Shown here piece after piece: positions 32,210-43,024 of a stretch of DNA of 64,000 bases (the stretch's first letter is position 1; each line of letters begins with the position of its first letter). The DNA comes from Capitella teleta (Eukaryota; Annelida; Polychaeta; Capitellidae), in NCBI GenBank assembly GCA_000328365.1, contig KB304646.1:86671-150670 (forward strand), written 5' to 3'. A program made the translations under genes and the position numbers. The notes below the pieces were generated by a model. The model did no database searches. It was given only the letters and a program-made list of their open reading frames with translations, and was not told the DNA's origin.

Positions 32210-32510
32210 TCAGGCCAAAGCCAGGGCTAGATTGATAACCACGGAAATAGCTGAAGGCCACAAAAAATATAGAGGATTTTTTTTCATTAATTCTAACAAT
32301 AATTCTAGAGAACAAAGGCCAAGGTCGGATACCTGAGCTATACAAGTGTAGCTGGGTTGTAAGAATGGCACTGAGCGGTTACTCACCAATGGGTAAGTCT
32401 GCCGGAAATCGTTCTTTGTAGATGACAAGCAACAGACTGCTGTTTCCGTGATGGCCGCAGGTGGCGCTGAGGATGGCTAAGAAGAAGATACTCATCTTTT
32501 GGTTTATCAT
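32210..32510 (-). CDS. Possible small secreted/membrane protein (weak)
   Basis: Two exons could join: 32510-32387 and 32250-32210, donor gGTGAGT and acceptor after ttttttgtggccttcag, phase 1, giving 54 residues. The N-terminus looks like a signal peptide (KMSIFFLAILSATCG), the middle contains LLLVIYKERFPADLPI, and the end is hydrophobic. Just upstream, about 32760-32535, two other open frames have exon-like borders (one with DECKELGISFWLFQNYCL, the other with LDIKLRWRIFALYSRSG), but I could not join them in phase. No family recognised. It may be a decayed gene or coincidence. Confidence 0.25.
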
Positions 32511-33453
32511 CCACTCAGCCCCTGTGCAGGGACATCAAATTGATATGCCAGCCGGCGATTGATTGACAGGTGTCCACTCCTGGAATAGAGTGCAAAGATT
32601 CTCCAGCGCAATTTAATGTCTAGGGCTGGTTCACAAACATCTGAGGTCAGCTCTACCTCAGGCAATAGTTCTGGAAGAGCCAGAAGCTGATGCCGAGCTC
32701 TTTACACTCATCCTGGAATTGCAGTGTCAGATCATGCCTGGGAGCAGAAAAACTGGGGAAAAAAAGTAGGGAAAAGCATGACTAGCCCCAGACATACATC
32801 CTCCACTGCTTGAATCACCCCTTTCCCTTAAAAACCAAGACTATAGCACCTGTTGTGGACTAGTGCTTGAATTCCCAGACTCGCCAATGGAAAAATTAGT
32901 GCTAATGTGCCAGTACGGTGGAACCACGATATAACGACAGCATTCGTCACTGCCAATTTTGTGTTGTTATGCGCAGCTGTCGGTTCTCCAAGGCAGGTCT
33001 CTCAAGAGTCCAAAAAATTACTCATGTGAATGTTATGAATGCGTTATGGTAGCAATTTAGCCGTTTGTATAATCGTGCACAGCTGGTCATTTAAGTGTAA
33101 GAATGAATTAAATACAGCTGATAATTGATGAGCAAAATCCTTGCAGTCATGCAGTATATTATCTCTTTGAAGTCATAACAGCGAGAGCAATTCAACCTGG
33201 TAATTGAATATTATCAAAAGCTTACTATAGTATAATGCATGTGAGCTGCTCATAGATCGCACATCAAAGCATATTTCATGCATGTACATATGCATGTACA
33301 TGCATGCCTACCTACAGGCATGGGCCATACACGTCTGCTCCCTACAGGCGCTAAGCACAGAATGATTCACATAATTTAAATTCAAGATGGCGTCTCAGAA
33401 ACACCCCAGCACAAAATAATACTTAATAGCTTGATTAACAGATTGTTTGAAGC
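32511..33453. other. Unassigned stretch
   Basis: Contains the unexplained open frames mentioned for 32210-32510, and near 32918-32995 a diverged 'ggtggaaccacgatataacgacag' segment that resembles pogo-like terminal sequence without a partner. Nothing else supported. Confidence 0.35.
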
Positions 33454-34224
33454 TACCCAGCAAACATGCCGAAACTAGCCAGTTTCGGCTGGAAGCAGAA
33501 CAAGAGCGGCAGTAACGTACGCTGGCTGGTCCGCTCTTGTCCGCTATTTACATTCCTTCATTAAATAAGATGATGTTTGATTGAGAACGATTGGCAAACA
33601 AGACCATCAACCCAACAGTCTCGACATCCCTCCTCCCCTCCTCAGCAGCTACGCGATGCGTGAAACCAAGACATAGTATTCTGTGCAAACACTGCGCAAA
33701 CGCTCTCCCCCCATGTGCGAGATCATTGAGATGCGGTGTGTATTCCCATGTAGCCATTAAACTCCGATGTGAGAAATCGAGCATTCTATTGTCCTCATGT
33801 AGTGTTACAGACGAACAGTACACTTGCTCCTTTAGCGAATAGTCCTCTCTTACAAACGATATTTTTGCACGCACTCCCACGTATAAAATTATACAAGAAA
33901 CACATGAAACGCGAACGATCCCCCCTCCCCCTTCAAGTATGAAATATTACACTATCATATTTCATCAGAATGAATATGGAAAGCCTGTCACTGTCATGTT
34001 ACTGTAATACTAAGGTGTGCATGCGTTTCATTAAAAAATGAGATGATTACGTACAATAGTTGCAACAGTTGTATGTTGATTGAGAGGAATACGCATGCAG
34101 AGCGCCCAAGGCGAAACCAACACGTGCATTGAAGGAAGATATATATATATATAAATAATTATTAATATAGGCTGATTTACTTACAACATATTAGGCGGCG
34201 TATTGTATTATTGTGTTTTTTTAA

Positions 34225-34565
34225 AGATCTTTATGACTTTGATATCTTCGTGAACTGTCTGTCACCTGAGCAAACTTTTAACTCTTTACCCCTCTGATTT
34301 TAATCCAGCGTGAGATCGCAAAATGCTATACGTTTATGTGCGTTACTTTCACCAGATCACGTCGGTTTTACTCTACTTCTTTTAGTCATGTCGCACCTTG
34401 TTTATGGAGTCAATTACCCTTTTACATTCATGCTACACAATCTTTATCTGTTTGTAAAAAGGATTTTTTTATATCTTGCTATTCACATGCTTCGTTAATG
34501 TGTACCATGCCGCAGTGTTTGTGAGCATTTTGCGAATTTTACGCTTCATAAAAATTAAAGTAAAT
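34225..34565 (+). mobile_element. LINE 3' fragment, same family as 12301-15813
   Basis: Encodes a decayed copy of the ORF2 C-terminus (FTRSRRFYSTSFSHVAPCLW, QLPF) and the same 3'UTR landmarks (tgtgagcattttgcgaatttt, acgcttcataaaaat), ending in an A/T-rich tail. Only the last ~340 bp are present. Confidence 0.75.
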
Positions 34566-35682
34566 TTTATCGTTTATATTTATTGAATTGAATTGGATTG
34601 AATTGAATTTATTATTTTATATAGCACAACAGGATGCATGATGCATTTCTATGCACTTCACAAAGCCATGTCATTGCGAAATTCTAAAAAAAAATGCGTT
34701 TTCAATTCATCCTTCATAATAATAGCCTGATCAATCGTCATTATAATCATTTGCATTCACAAAAACTGCTCATTTACTCAGTTTGTCCTAATCATATACA
34801 ACATTCATAGTACAATGTTCAACATTTCAGAACGTATATGCAAGCAAGCGCGTTAACGCCAAAGTTAAATACCAAGCAATGCCTGACAAGAAGAATTTAA
34901 CGCGCGAAAGTTATAATTTGTGCAGCTCATGAATACACGCTAAAATCCAGAGGTGTAAAATTTACGGATAACAGATATAATGATAATATGCTAGCGTTTT
35001 CATAATTGAGGGAACTAATAAGCTGGTTCAGCCACTTCATCAGAGCATGCATAGATCCAAACGCTTATTTCACAAAGAAAGCAATTAAGTGTCACGCCCG
35101 GAACTACTTTATTCTGCGGAGTGCGGATCTACTTTGGCATGGTTTAACGCGGCACATTTAATTTCTCTTTGCTTATCAGCTCAGTTTGTCGTCAGCCTTC
35201 TCAGAGAACATGGATATTTCACAATCTTCTTCACGATCGTTCAACGACACATCTCTTTGTTCATAACGGTAAGTTATCCTTAGCATAATTTTCAAGTGCA
35301 TTTGGGTATAATTATGTGAAGTTCTGCTCTAATTCAGCATTATTCAAGACACTAGTTGTAGTACTCGGTAAGAGTTTTGAAGTTCGCTTACGAATTAGAC
35401 AACACTCACACTGTTCACACGGTTCACTGGACGGATGGCTTCCTGTGTCAGTTTGATCATTAGGATTTGAATGTTTATTGACGAGTTTATTGTTCTCTCC
35501 CCCTCTATATTAATGAACACGTATCAATGTTCTATTCCATCTCCGACTTGAAGTTACAACCCACCAAAACTCCGACTGTATTTTTTTTTTTTTTGCATTT
35601 CGATGCTTGCAAAAAATAGCCATAAGGGGCCCTCACATAACTCATCAAAATAAGTGTTGTTTATCTGTTCATTTATTTTCAG

Positions 35683-35801
35683 AGTGTCTCCCGTTCCACT
35701 TCCTTTACAATGACTCAAATGGATGTCTAGAAAGCCATGAAGGCATGGTTGAGAGGCGCCCCAGACCGTCCCGGAGGGAGGCAGCGATCGACCACGTCTA
35801 A
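35683..35801 (+). CDS. Possible 3'-terminal exon (weak)
   Basis: A good acceptor (ttatttattttcag) precedes an open frame, ECLPFHFLYNDSNGCLE, to a TAA at 35801. AATAAA follows at 35885-35890. A candidate donor upstream (ataacgGTAAGT at 35268) would give an intron of about 414 bp, but that upstream exon has no clear start codon and its frame does not decide between the three frames of this exon. No domain recognised. Confidence 0.25.
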
Positions 35802-36459
35802 AAAACTGGCCGCTGAGGCTGCGCGCGCCGCAGAGAATGACTTCAGCAATTTTTTATTTTTCTTCTCACTTCGTCATTTTTATTAATAAAAACATTTGTA
35901 TATATATATATGAATTTTGCTTTATGTGTTGGATTTCTCTCATCCCCATGAGAGAGCTATATATAGGTAGTAGTGATAGTTTAAAGTTACAACGCCTTTA
36001 ACTTGAGTAAACAAGGCTGGTCGAGATTGATGAGCTGAAATGTAAACATTGCAATCGCGACCCATTACGTAACAACATGAATGGGAGTTAACCAGATTAT
36101 GTTTTTAATCTGCTTGAAAATGAACGCCGGTAAACTGCCTTTTGGAAGAGGGACGTCCTGCATCACCTCGACCGCAGTGTTTGATCAGAGCAGATAACGA
36201 TTATATAATCTCTTAAGCCTCTGCAGGACAGTGTCGACGCCACCATGTTTTCGGCATCGGGACTGCTGCACGGCCGCAGTGCAAGGTAGTAATGTCGGCA
36301 TTACTTTTGTCCTCTTCCGTGCCGCTCTTAGCGTCCGAAATTGGCCAGCTTTGGGCCACCATTCAAATGTTTGCTGGGTATATATGCATGAGTGAATCAT
36401 CTTAGTGGTTCTCTCAGTGATAATAATGCTATAATATAATAAACCATTTATGGTGGGAG

Positions 36460-38565
36460 TGGAAAAAAGTGAACATCAGTGCCCTCGATGACACCATTGC
36501 ATTCCATCTTCCTGCAATCGAGAATGCACAGGTTCCATTTGCCGCATACAACAACTGCTTGACTCAAGTTGTTGAAACTACAATCAAGGTGACTATGCCT
36601 GAAACTACCATCAAAGTGACCAAGAGAACTGATACTCCATGGTACAATGCAGATCGAGCTATGTCACCTAAAGACAAAGTGCAGGCGCTTAAAAAGGAAA
36701 TGGCGGCATACCCAGCTGACAATTGACGAGGAGATCTACCATAAAAAAATGCTGGTGTCTGCAAAGACTTTGACACCGCACTAAAACGAACTACATATCA
36801 TCAAAGCTATAGGATGCCACTTCCACCAAAGACACATACAACATCTTGAATCAGCTCCTGCACAAACAGTCCTCCTCACCACTCCCACGGCATGACGACA
36901 AACTCCAACTGGCAGAAACGTTCTCCAGTTTTTTCAGTGAAAAGATTGAACGTGTGAGAAGTGCGATTGGTGCTCATCCTGATCTTGATGCTACAACCAA
37001 GCCTTGTGTGAGCAGTGAAATCACTCCTCTGATATTTTTCTGTCCAGTTTTGTGAGACTGGATCTCTAAGATGTTATCTTACACCTTAGTCTTGTAATCT
37101 AGACTTGATTCCAACTGTGCTGCTCAAGAAGTGCCCATCAGCTGTGCCCCTGCTGTGCTTCACCATCAACTGGTCGCTCGCTAACTCCACCTTGCCAGAC
37201 GATCACAAGACTTCTCATCTGCGACCTCGCCTGGAAAAGACTTCCCTCGACCATGATCAGCTGAAAAACTATAGGCCGGTATCTAACCTCTTTTTAATTT
37301 TTCAGAGACCACTGCTCCATCAACAACATCGATGTGGAAATGCAATCTGCATACAGAGCAGGACACTCAATAGAGACTGCCATGGTGTGCGTCCAGAATG
37401 ACCTGTTGGACGCTGTGGACAGGGATGGCAATGCAATACTTGTACTGCTTGACCTCTCCACAGCGTTTGACACGCTTGACCACCCGCTCATTCTGCATGC
37501 TCTCAAGTACAGCATTGGTGTGACTGACTCAGCCCTTAAATGGTTAGAATCCTACCTCACAAACAGAAAATAGCTTGTGACAATCGGCAGCCAAACATCG
37601 GATACAAAGAATCTCGTGTACAGAGTTCCACAAGGCTCCATGCTGGGGTCCATCCTCTTCACGAAGTACACCCGCCCTCTCAGCAACATCATCTTGAACT
37701 GCAACATTCCCACCATCTTCGCGCTGATGACACCCAGCTGCCGTCAACGTCTGCTTGCCAACTTCAGTGTCTTCAGTGAGAGAAGCTCACCAAGTTCAAC
37801 GTTGGATGATTGCCAACTTTCTCAATGTCAATAAAGAGAAAACTGAGTTACATGTCATCACGAAACCCTCGCTCACTTAGATTGCACCCTCTACATTCAA
37901 CATCATCGGGGAGACAATCACATCTAGTGCATCAGTCAGGGATCTTGGAGTCATGCTCAACAACAACTTAAGCATGGCTGATCGAGTGAGAAACATCTGC
38001 CAAAAGTCATTCTTCATTGTTCACATGATCTATAAGATCTGAAATTTCATCACTGAAGACACTGTTTGACAACTTGTCCACGCCAATGCCATGAGCTACA
38101 TTGATTACTGTAATGCTCTGCTAGCTGGATCTCCATCTTGCATGATCGACAGACTCTAGCACATACAGAACTGTGCAGCTCGCCTGGTGAAATGTGCAGA
38201 TAGACACTCGCAATCTCTTCCTCTGTTGAAAGAACTACATTGGCTACCCATTAAATTTTGAATAATGTTCAAGAATAATCTTCTTACTTTTAAAGCCCTA
38301 CATGGCATATCACCACCATTTATCTGCTCCCTCGTGGATGTTTATACCCCTGCTTGCCCCCTTTGATCATCAAATTTCACATTGCTGTCTGTGCCTAAAT
38401 TTCATCTTCAATCATATGGCTACTGAACAATCACTCACCAATCACCCATTCTTTATAACTGCTTACCTTCAAACCTTCAAACCTGCAGAACCAGCAATCG
38501 TTCGATGCTTTTAAAGCCCAACTTAAAATTTAAGACTATTATAACATTGCATTTCTTGTATTTTA
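36460..38565 (+). mobile_element. 5'-truncated, decayed CR1/L2-group LINE (second family)
   Basis: Begins in the linker between endonuclease and reverse transcriptase (LDDTIAFHLPAIENAQVPF, DTPWYNADRAM). RT blocks follow in several frames: LKNYRPVSNL, ETAMVCVQNDLLDAVDRDGN, LVLLDLSTAFDTLDHPL and a PQGS-type motif. C-terminal blocks follow (LVKCADRHSQSLPLL, LHWLPIKF, TFKALHGI). The YADD motif region is damaged. Many frame shifts and stops mean it is long dead. Sequence and motif spelling differ from the element at 12301, so it is another subfamily. Confidence 0.85.
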
Positions 38566-41341
38566 TGATACAGTAGAACTGCGATTCACTGTCAATTGCT
38601 ATAACGACGGCCACGCTTAACAGCAGCATTTAGCTTGTGACAAATATATATCCATGTTAAGCATCTCGTTATAACAGAGCCCTTGGTTTCCGACACTGAC
38701 AGGACCTTCCTTGTGACTAAACTATGTTTTATTCCTAAAATTGCCTTTTTATACCAACATCAACCCTGACTTATTATTTAATTTGATTGACTTAACCGTT
38801 AACCGACGCGTTAACCGAGGCATTAACCCTAACTGCTAGAATGACTTCACTTAAAGCGCCTTGCTCCAAGCGCGGAGCTGTTTTTTCAGCCAATTTCGGT
38901 GAGTGCTGCATGACACGCTTGTTAAATCGTTAAAGATGTGATCTCTAATTAGCATTGAGTCAATTGAAAATTCGCACGATTGAAGATATAATGGGCGGTA
39001 CATGTTAGGCAATCAATTAAAATGGCGCTGCTTTGAAAACAGACGGGTGTTTGATGTGAGGTTAACTGAAACACACTGCGACACAGAGTGCATGAGTTTA
39101 AAGAAAAGTTATGATGGAGACAACGGCTTATCGAGTCATTCATAACGTCTTGCAACCATAAAAGTCCAAAGAGACTATCTCGAAGTGTTGTTGATTGCAA
39201 TGATGAGAAAGACTAGCACATGTAGTGACAGTAGCGCCAATTATCCTAATTACCTAATTAGCTTGCTTTGAACTAACCCCTATGATAGAAATATTATTCG
39301 CTTCGCTGCGTTCGTTCGTGTTTGTTGAAACAATTTACAAAATCAATTACAGTGTAGTAATTGTTGTGTCAAATCCAGAAGTATAATTCTGTGATTATCA
39401 TAATAAATATATCGAAGATGAGTGAGATGAATAACATGAGGAAATGCCCTGTAATCTTACAATGCACTTAGTCAACGTCTACTAAAATTACAGTGATGAC
39501 ATAAAAGTGGTTTGTGGAAATACAAGACAGAATTTTTTTTGAATTGTGTGATGCATCCATAATAGATGATTTAAATACATGACTTTTAGCGTGTCCGCCA
39601 ATTCTCTTGGGTTTAAATGCCAGAAGATCGTTTCCAGTTTTTGATATCCCTAGTTTGTCAGTTGTGATTGTGAATCTCACAGCTGACGTGTTGGCTTGCA
39701 AGATCCAGCCCTTCTCGTTCACGCGCGCGCTCAATAATGGAAATCTGGTCATAGAGGCAGAGTGCCTGTGACCAGTACGTCCGAAGGTTTCTTAAGGTAT
39801 CATAAGGTATGAAAAACCTCCAAGTTTGAATTCCTCAGTCAAATTCCTTTGTTACTTTTAATAGTAGCTTCACGACAGGTCTAGTTTGTACCTCTAGGCG
39901 ACGAGATTTCATTGTTGACGAGATTTCCTGTATCGCGCAAATTACGAAAATAACCACATAAACATTGAAAAAGTACGTAATATGTGATCAATGACATGTA
40001 CCATGTTTAATTACACCTGCCCCACAAACTATTGATTATGAAAGCCCGATGTTATGGGAGAAAATTTGGTTCCGCTTGCATCTGCAACGGCTACTGTCCA
40101 CATTCTGTGTTACGCAGCTACTCGCCTACGGCTACTCACTCAGGCTACTGTCACTCGCCAAACTAGTAACTGAGTAACTCCATATAGTATATGATTATGA
40201 TATAGTATATCATGATATAGCCATAATCTGGGGATGATTACCAATATAGAGTCTTGGAACGAGACTATCACTCGCCCACTCAACTGCTCACTGACTGACT
40301 CGGTCACTGGTACTAGTGGTAGCTCCCCAAGCCATAGTGTAGGAGTGTAGGAACTGCTCCGCTACCCCTGGCCCTTGGGAGCTAGCTCACTGGCACTTTG
40401 TGATGAATGTCATTCATGATGATAATGATGATGATGATTCACTCATTGATTCTTAAGTATGTCACTATGTGGAGAGAATGCAGAATGAGTCTGGTCCATG
40501 GATATGGAGTCCATTATTATGGAGATTGGAGCGAGAGGACTATAAGGAATGCAGCGGTACATCTTCATGATCTTGCTGCATTCTGTTGGGATCTAATTAT
40601 CAATATAAGAATCAAGTTGAATATAGACTATAGAGGCTTGGAATGAGACTATAGTACATGGATGATGGAGAGTCAGGATGGAGTTTGTTTTGGGAGAGAG
40701 AGGTGAAGGCAAAGCTGAGAGTGTTTGAAAGAGGATAGTCTGGTTGTGAGAGTGGGGAGAGTGTGTTTGATGGAGATAAACCTCATAAGGGTTAGCTCAA
40801 AGTGGTGGAAGAAGATCGGTGACATGATAGAGGAGTTAGGAATGGATGTACTGTTGAATTTGGTATGGCTGCGAGAATGAGTGCGATTGGTGTTGCAGAG
40901 ATGGGAATTTGTGAGGATGAGCGAAAGAGAAAGAGGAAAGTGGAATTAGGATGGTACAAGAGCAGAGCCCGGAGTCAAGTTGATCGATGAAATTGGTCAA
41001 CTTAAGTTCCAATTGACTGACTTATCATAGTCAAACCGACTTATGGTTAGACTGACTTCGACTTGTATCAATTTCTAGTGAATTGGTCGACTTAAACCCA
41101 TTTGCTCACTTCAATCAAAGTTATTTCATTCTCCTCAATTTCATGGGATTTTGATTACTTACCAGTAGCTGCTTCTTGCAGTACATTGTTAATTAGTTAA
41201 TGACAAGTAGAAGACGTTTTAATAGGTGGGCTGTTTCCGGTATCAAAGCTCAGTGAGATGCTAGACTGCCCAGATGCATTCGTTAGCATGTGTCTTTGGA
41301 TTTTGATCAGATTTAGAGACCTTTAGTTTGGAGCCTGCGTG
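38566..41341. other. Repeat-poor to low-complexity intergenic stretch
   Basis: A pogo-like terminal motif (acagtagaactgcgattcactg) sits at 38572 without a visible partner. A foldback hairpin lies at 40318-40386. From 40400 to 41000 the + strand is strongly purine-rich, with many GGAGAG, GAATG and GATGAT units. No coding support. Confidence 0.45.
40318..40386. repeat. Hairpin related to the foldback element centre
   Basis: tagctccccaag at 40320 pairs with cttgggagcta at 40373. The intervening gtgtaggaactgctccgctacc is the reverse complement of the centre of the foldback element near 31733-31757. Confidence 0.65.
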
Positions 41342-41677
41342 GGGGCACCGGGTAGCGCAGTGGGTTAAACCGCTGACTACAATCCTATGACGACCGTGGG
41401 GGTCGACGTCCCGGGTTCGAGACCCGATCAGGCCACGGGCGTTATGATTGTGAATTACAATTGTAATTCTTCGATGACTCTGCAGTGCTGCCCAACTGCG
41501 TAACAAGGCGGGGCGCTGTGTACTACTGTCTATGGTGGTATGCAGGATAAAGAACCCTTGGGATTTATCGATAAGAGTAGGGGGAAACCCCGGTCCCGGG
41601 CCTTCTGTTCTGGCGCCCGTATCACCCGAACGGGTTGGGTGGAGCTGTAAAACCCCAATCAATCAATCAATCAATCA
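41342..41677 (+). mobile_element. tRNA-derived SINE with (AATC)n tail
   Basis: Best-preserved copy of the family. The A-box region is tagcgcagtggg and the B-box is ggttcgagaccc. The body has cccttgggatttatcgataa, and the tail is a run of AATC units. A perfect 13-bp target duplication, tggagcctgcgtg, flanks it (41329-41341 and 41678-41690). Confidence 0.95.
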
Positions 41678-41941
41678 TGGAGCCTGCGTGTGCCTGGTCA
41701 TGCGTCAGTAATCTCTGAAACAACAGCCAATTTCTCATTCATGCCCCCTGCGCAATCTATCAAATTTGTTCGTCTTTTCTCCTTGGAATTCTCTCAATTT
41801 TTGTTCTTGACTATTCACTTTCCTTCTTGGAATTCTTACTAAAAAATTCTCTACTTTTGACTTCAACTGACGACTTCTTGTTTATTTTATTAATTATTTA
41901 TTATTTACTTGTTGTTGTTTATTTTGTTTAGTAACTTTTGT

Positions 41942-42022
41942 ATATAGCACAAATTAATCAGGTGAGGTTTGTATACCTCACAGTCACAGCGTCTCGCTGT
42001 AGTATGTCAGCAGACAGCTGAC
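41942..42022. repeat. Foldback-element arm (single, diverged)
   Basis: Shares tagcacaaattaatcaggtg and ctcgctgtagtatgtcagc with the arms at 6212 and 31552. Confidence 0.55.
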
Positions 42023-43024
42023 TAGTATAATATAAAAATCATATATCTCGTTCCAACACATACCGTATTGTTACACGCACAGTGGGCTTTGGCATACTAG
42101 GCTGAGAACATCACGTCAGTTTCACTTCACATTGAAGTGCACTCCACAAGCATCCCCTGTACTAGTGGGAATGTGATTGGAACCAACAACGGCAGAGTAG
42201 AATTCTTTGATCAATATTTTTTAGTAAGATCATCAAGCAGTTGACCAACTGAAGTTCAACTTGACTCTTCGACGAGCCGATTCCAATTAAGGCTCCTCCT
42301 AGCTCGTAGGGAGTGGCTAGCTCACCTGTTGACCAATCATTGCAGGGGGAGTTCATAAAACACATACTTTTAGCAGCCACGCTTCAGTGCTCTGCTTGTA
42401 ACCTTGTTCCGAGCAGAGCAGCGTTTAGGTAGACAAGTAACAATGGATTGTCAGATTTTGAAAGACTATCTCTTACAAATTAAAATGACACTTTAAGCGG
42501 GAGCTTATGTTTGAAGTATTCAACCAGCTGAAGAATACTTTGTCAACTTTGCTCCAGACGAAGCCTCCTAGCATAAACTTCAACAAATGAAAATTTAATC
42601 TTGTTAAAAATTATTGATGTACATGCATTATGATGCCTTCAATATAACAAGCTCCATGGCTCTTGTCTCCCACCTTATTTTTCAAGTGTTTGTGCTATAT
42701 CATAATATCATTAGAATTTACAATTGCATTAGCCCAATCTTGACTTAGAGCCTACTAGGTGCTACCAAGAGGAGATATGCTGATGATGAGTATCATAATG
42801 CAGTCGTATGAATCATAATGTAGTTTTGAGATTGGAGAAACCATAATGTTCTTTGCTTTGATCAAAATCCTGTTGAAAAACCCCCCCCAAAAAACCACAA
42901 TGGCTATTGGATGTGAGAAATAATGTATAATTTTGCATCTATGCATTGCCCCACTTCTAATTGACCTATATAGTTATAATACCCCCTGAATAATGGCATT
43001 TTTTCTTTTGTATTCAGCTGCAAC
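42023..43024. other. Upstream region of NCAPH
   Basis: Contains the presumed NCAPH promoter and 5'UTR. A polypyrimidine tract with acceptor (ttttgtattcag, ending near 43018) lies 6 bp before the ATG, so a leader intron is likely. No TATA or other motif could be tied to a start site. Confidence 0.5.

Larger units (their letters stand above)
33454..36386. repeat. Inverted-repeat pair that may bound a large element
   Basis: The sequence tacccagcaaacat followed by a gccgaaa...ggcc block at 33455-33510 recurs as its reverse complement at about 36330-36386 (atttggccagctttgggcc... to tttgctgggta). The two may be the ends of one DNA element of about 2.9 kb, or two separate MITEs of one family. No transposase frame is seen inside. 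The interval also contains a LINE tail and a weak exon candidate. Confidence 0.4.
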
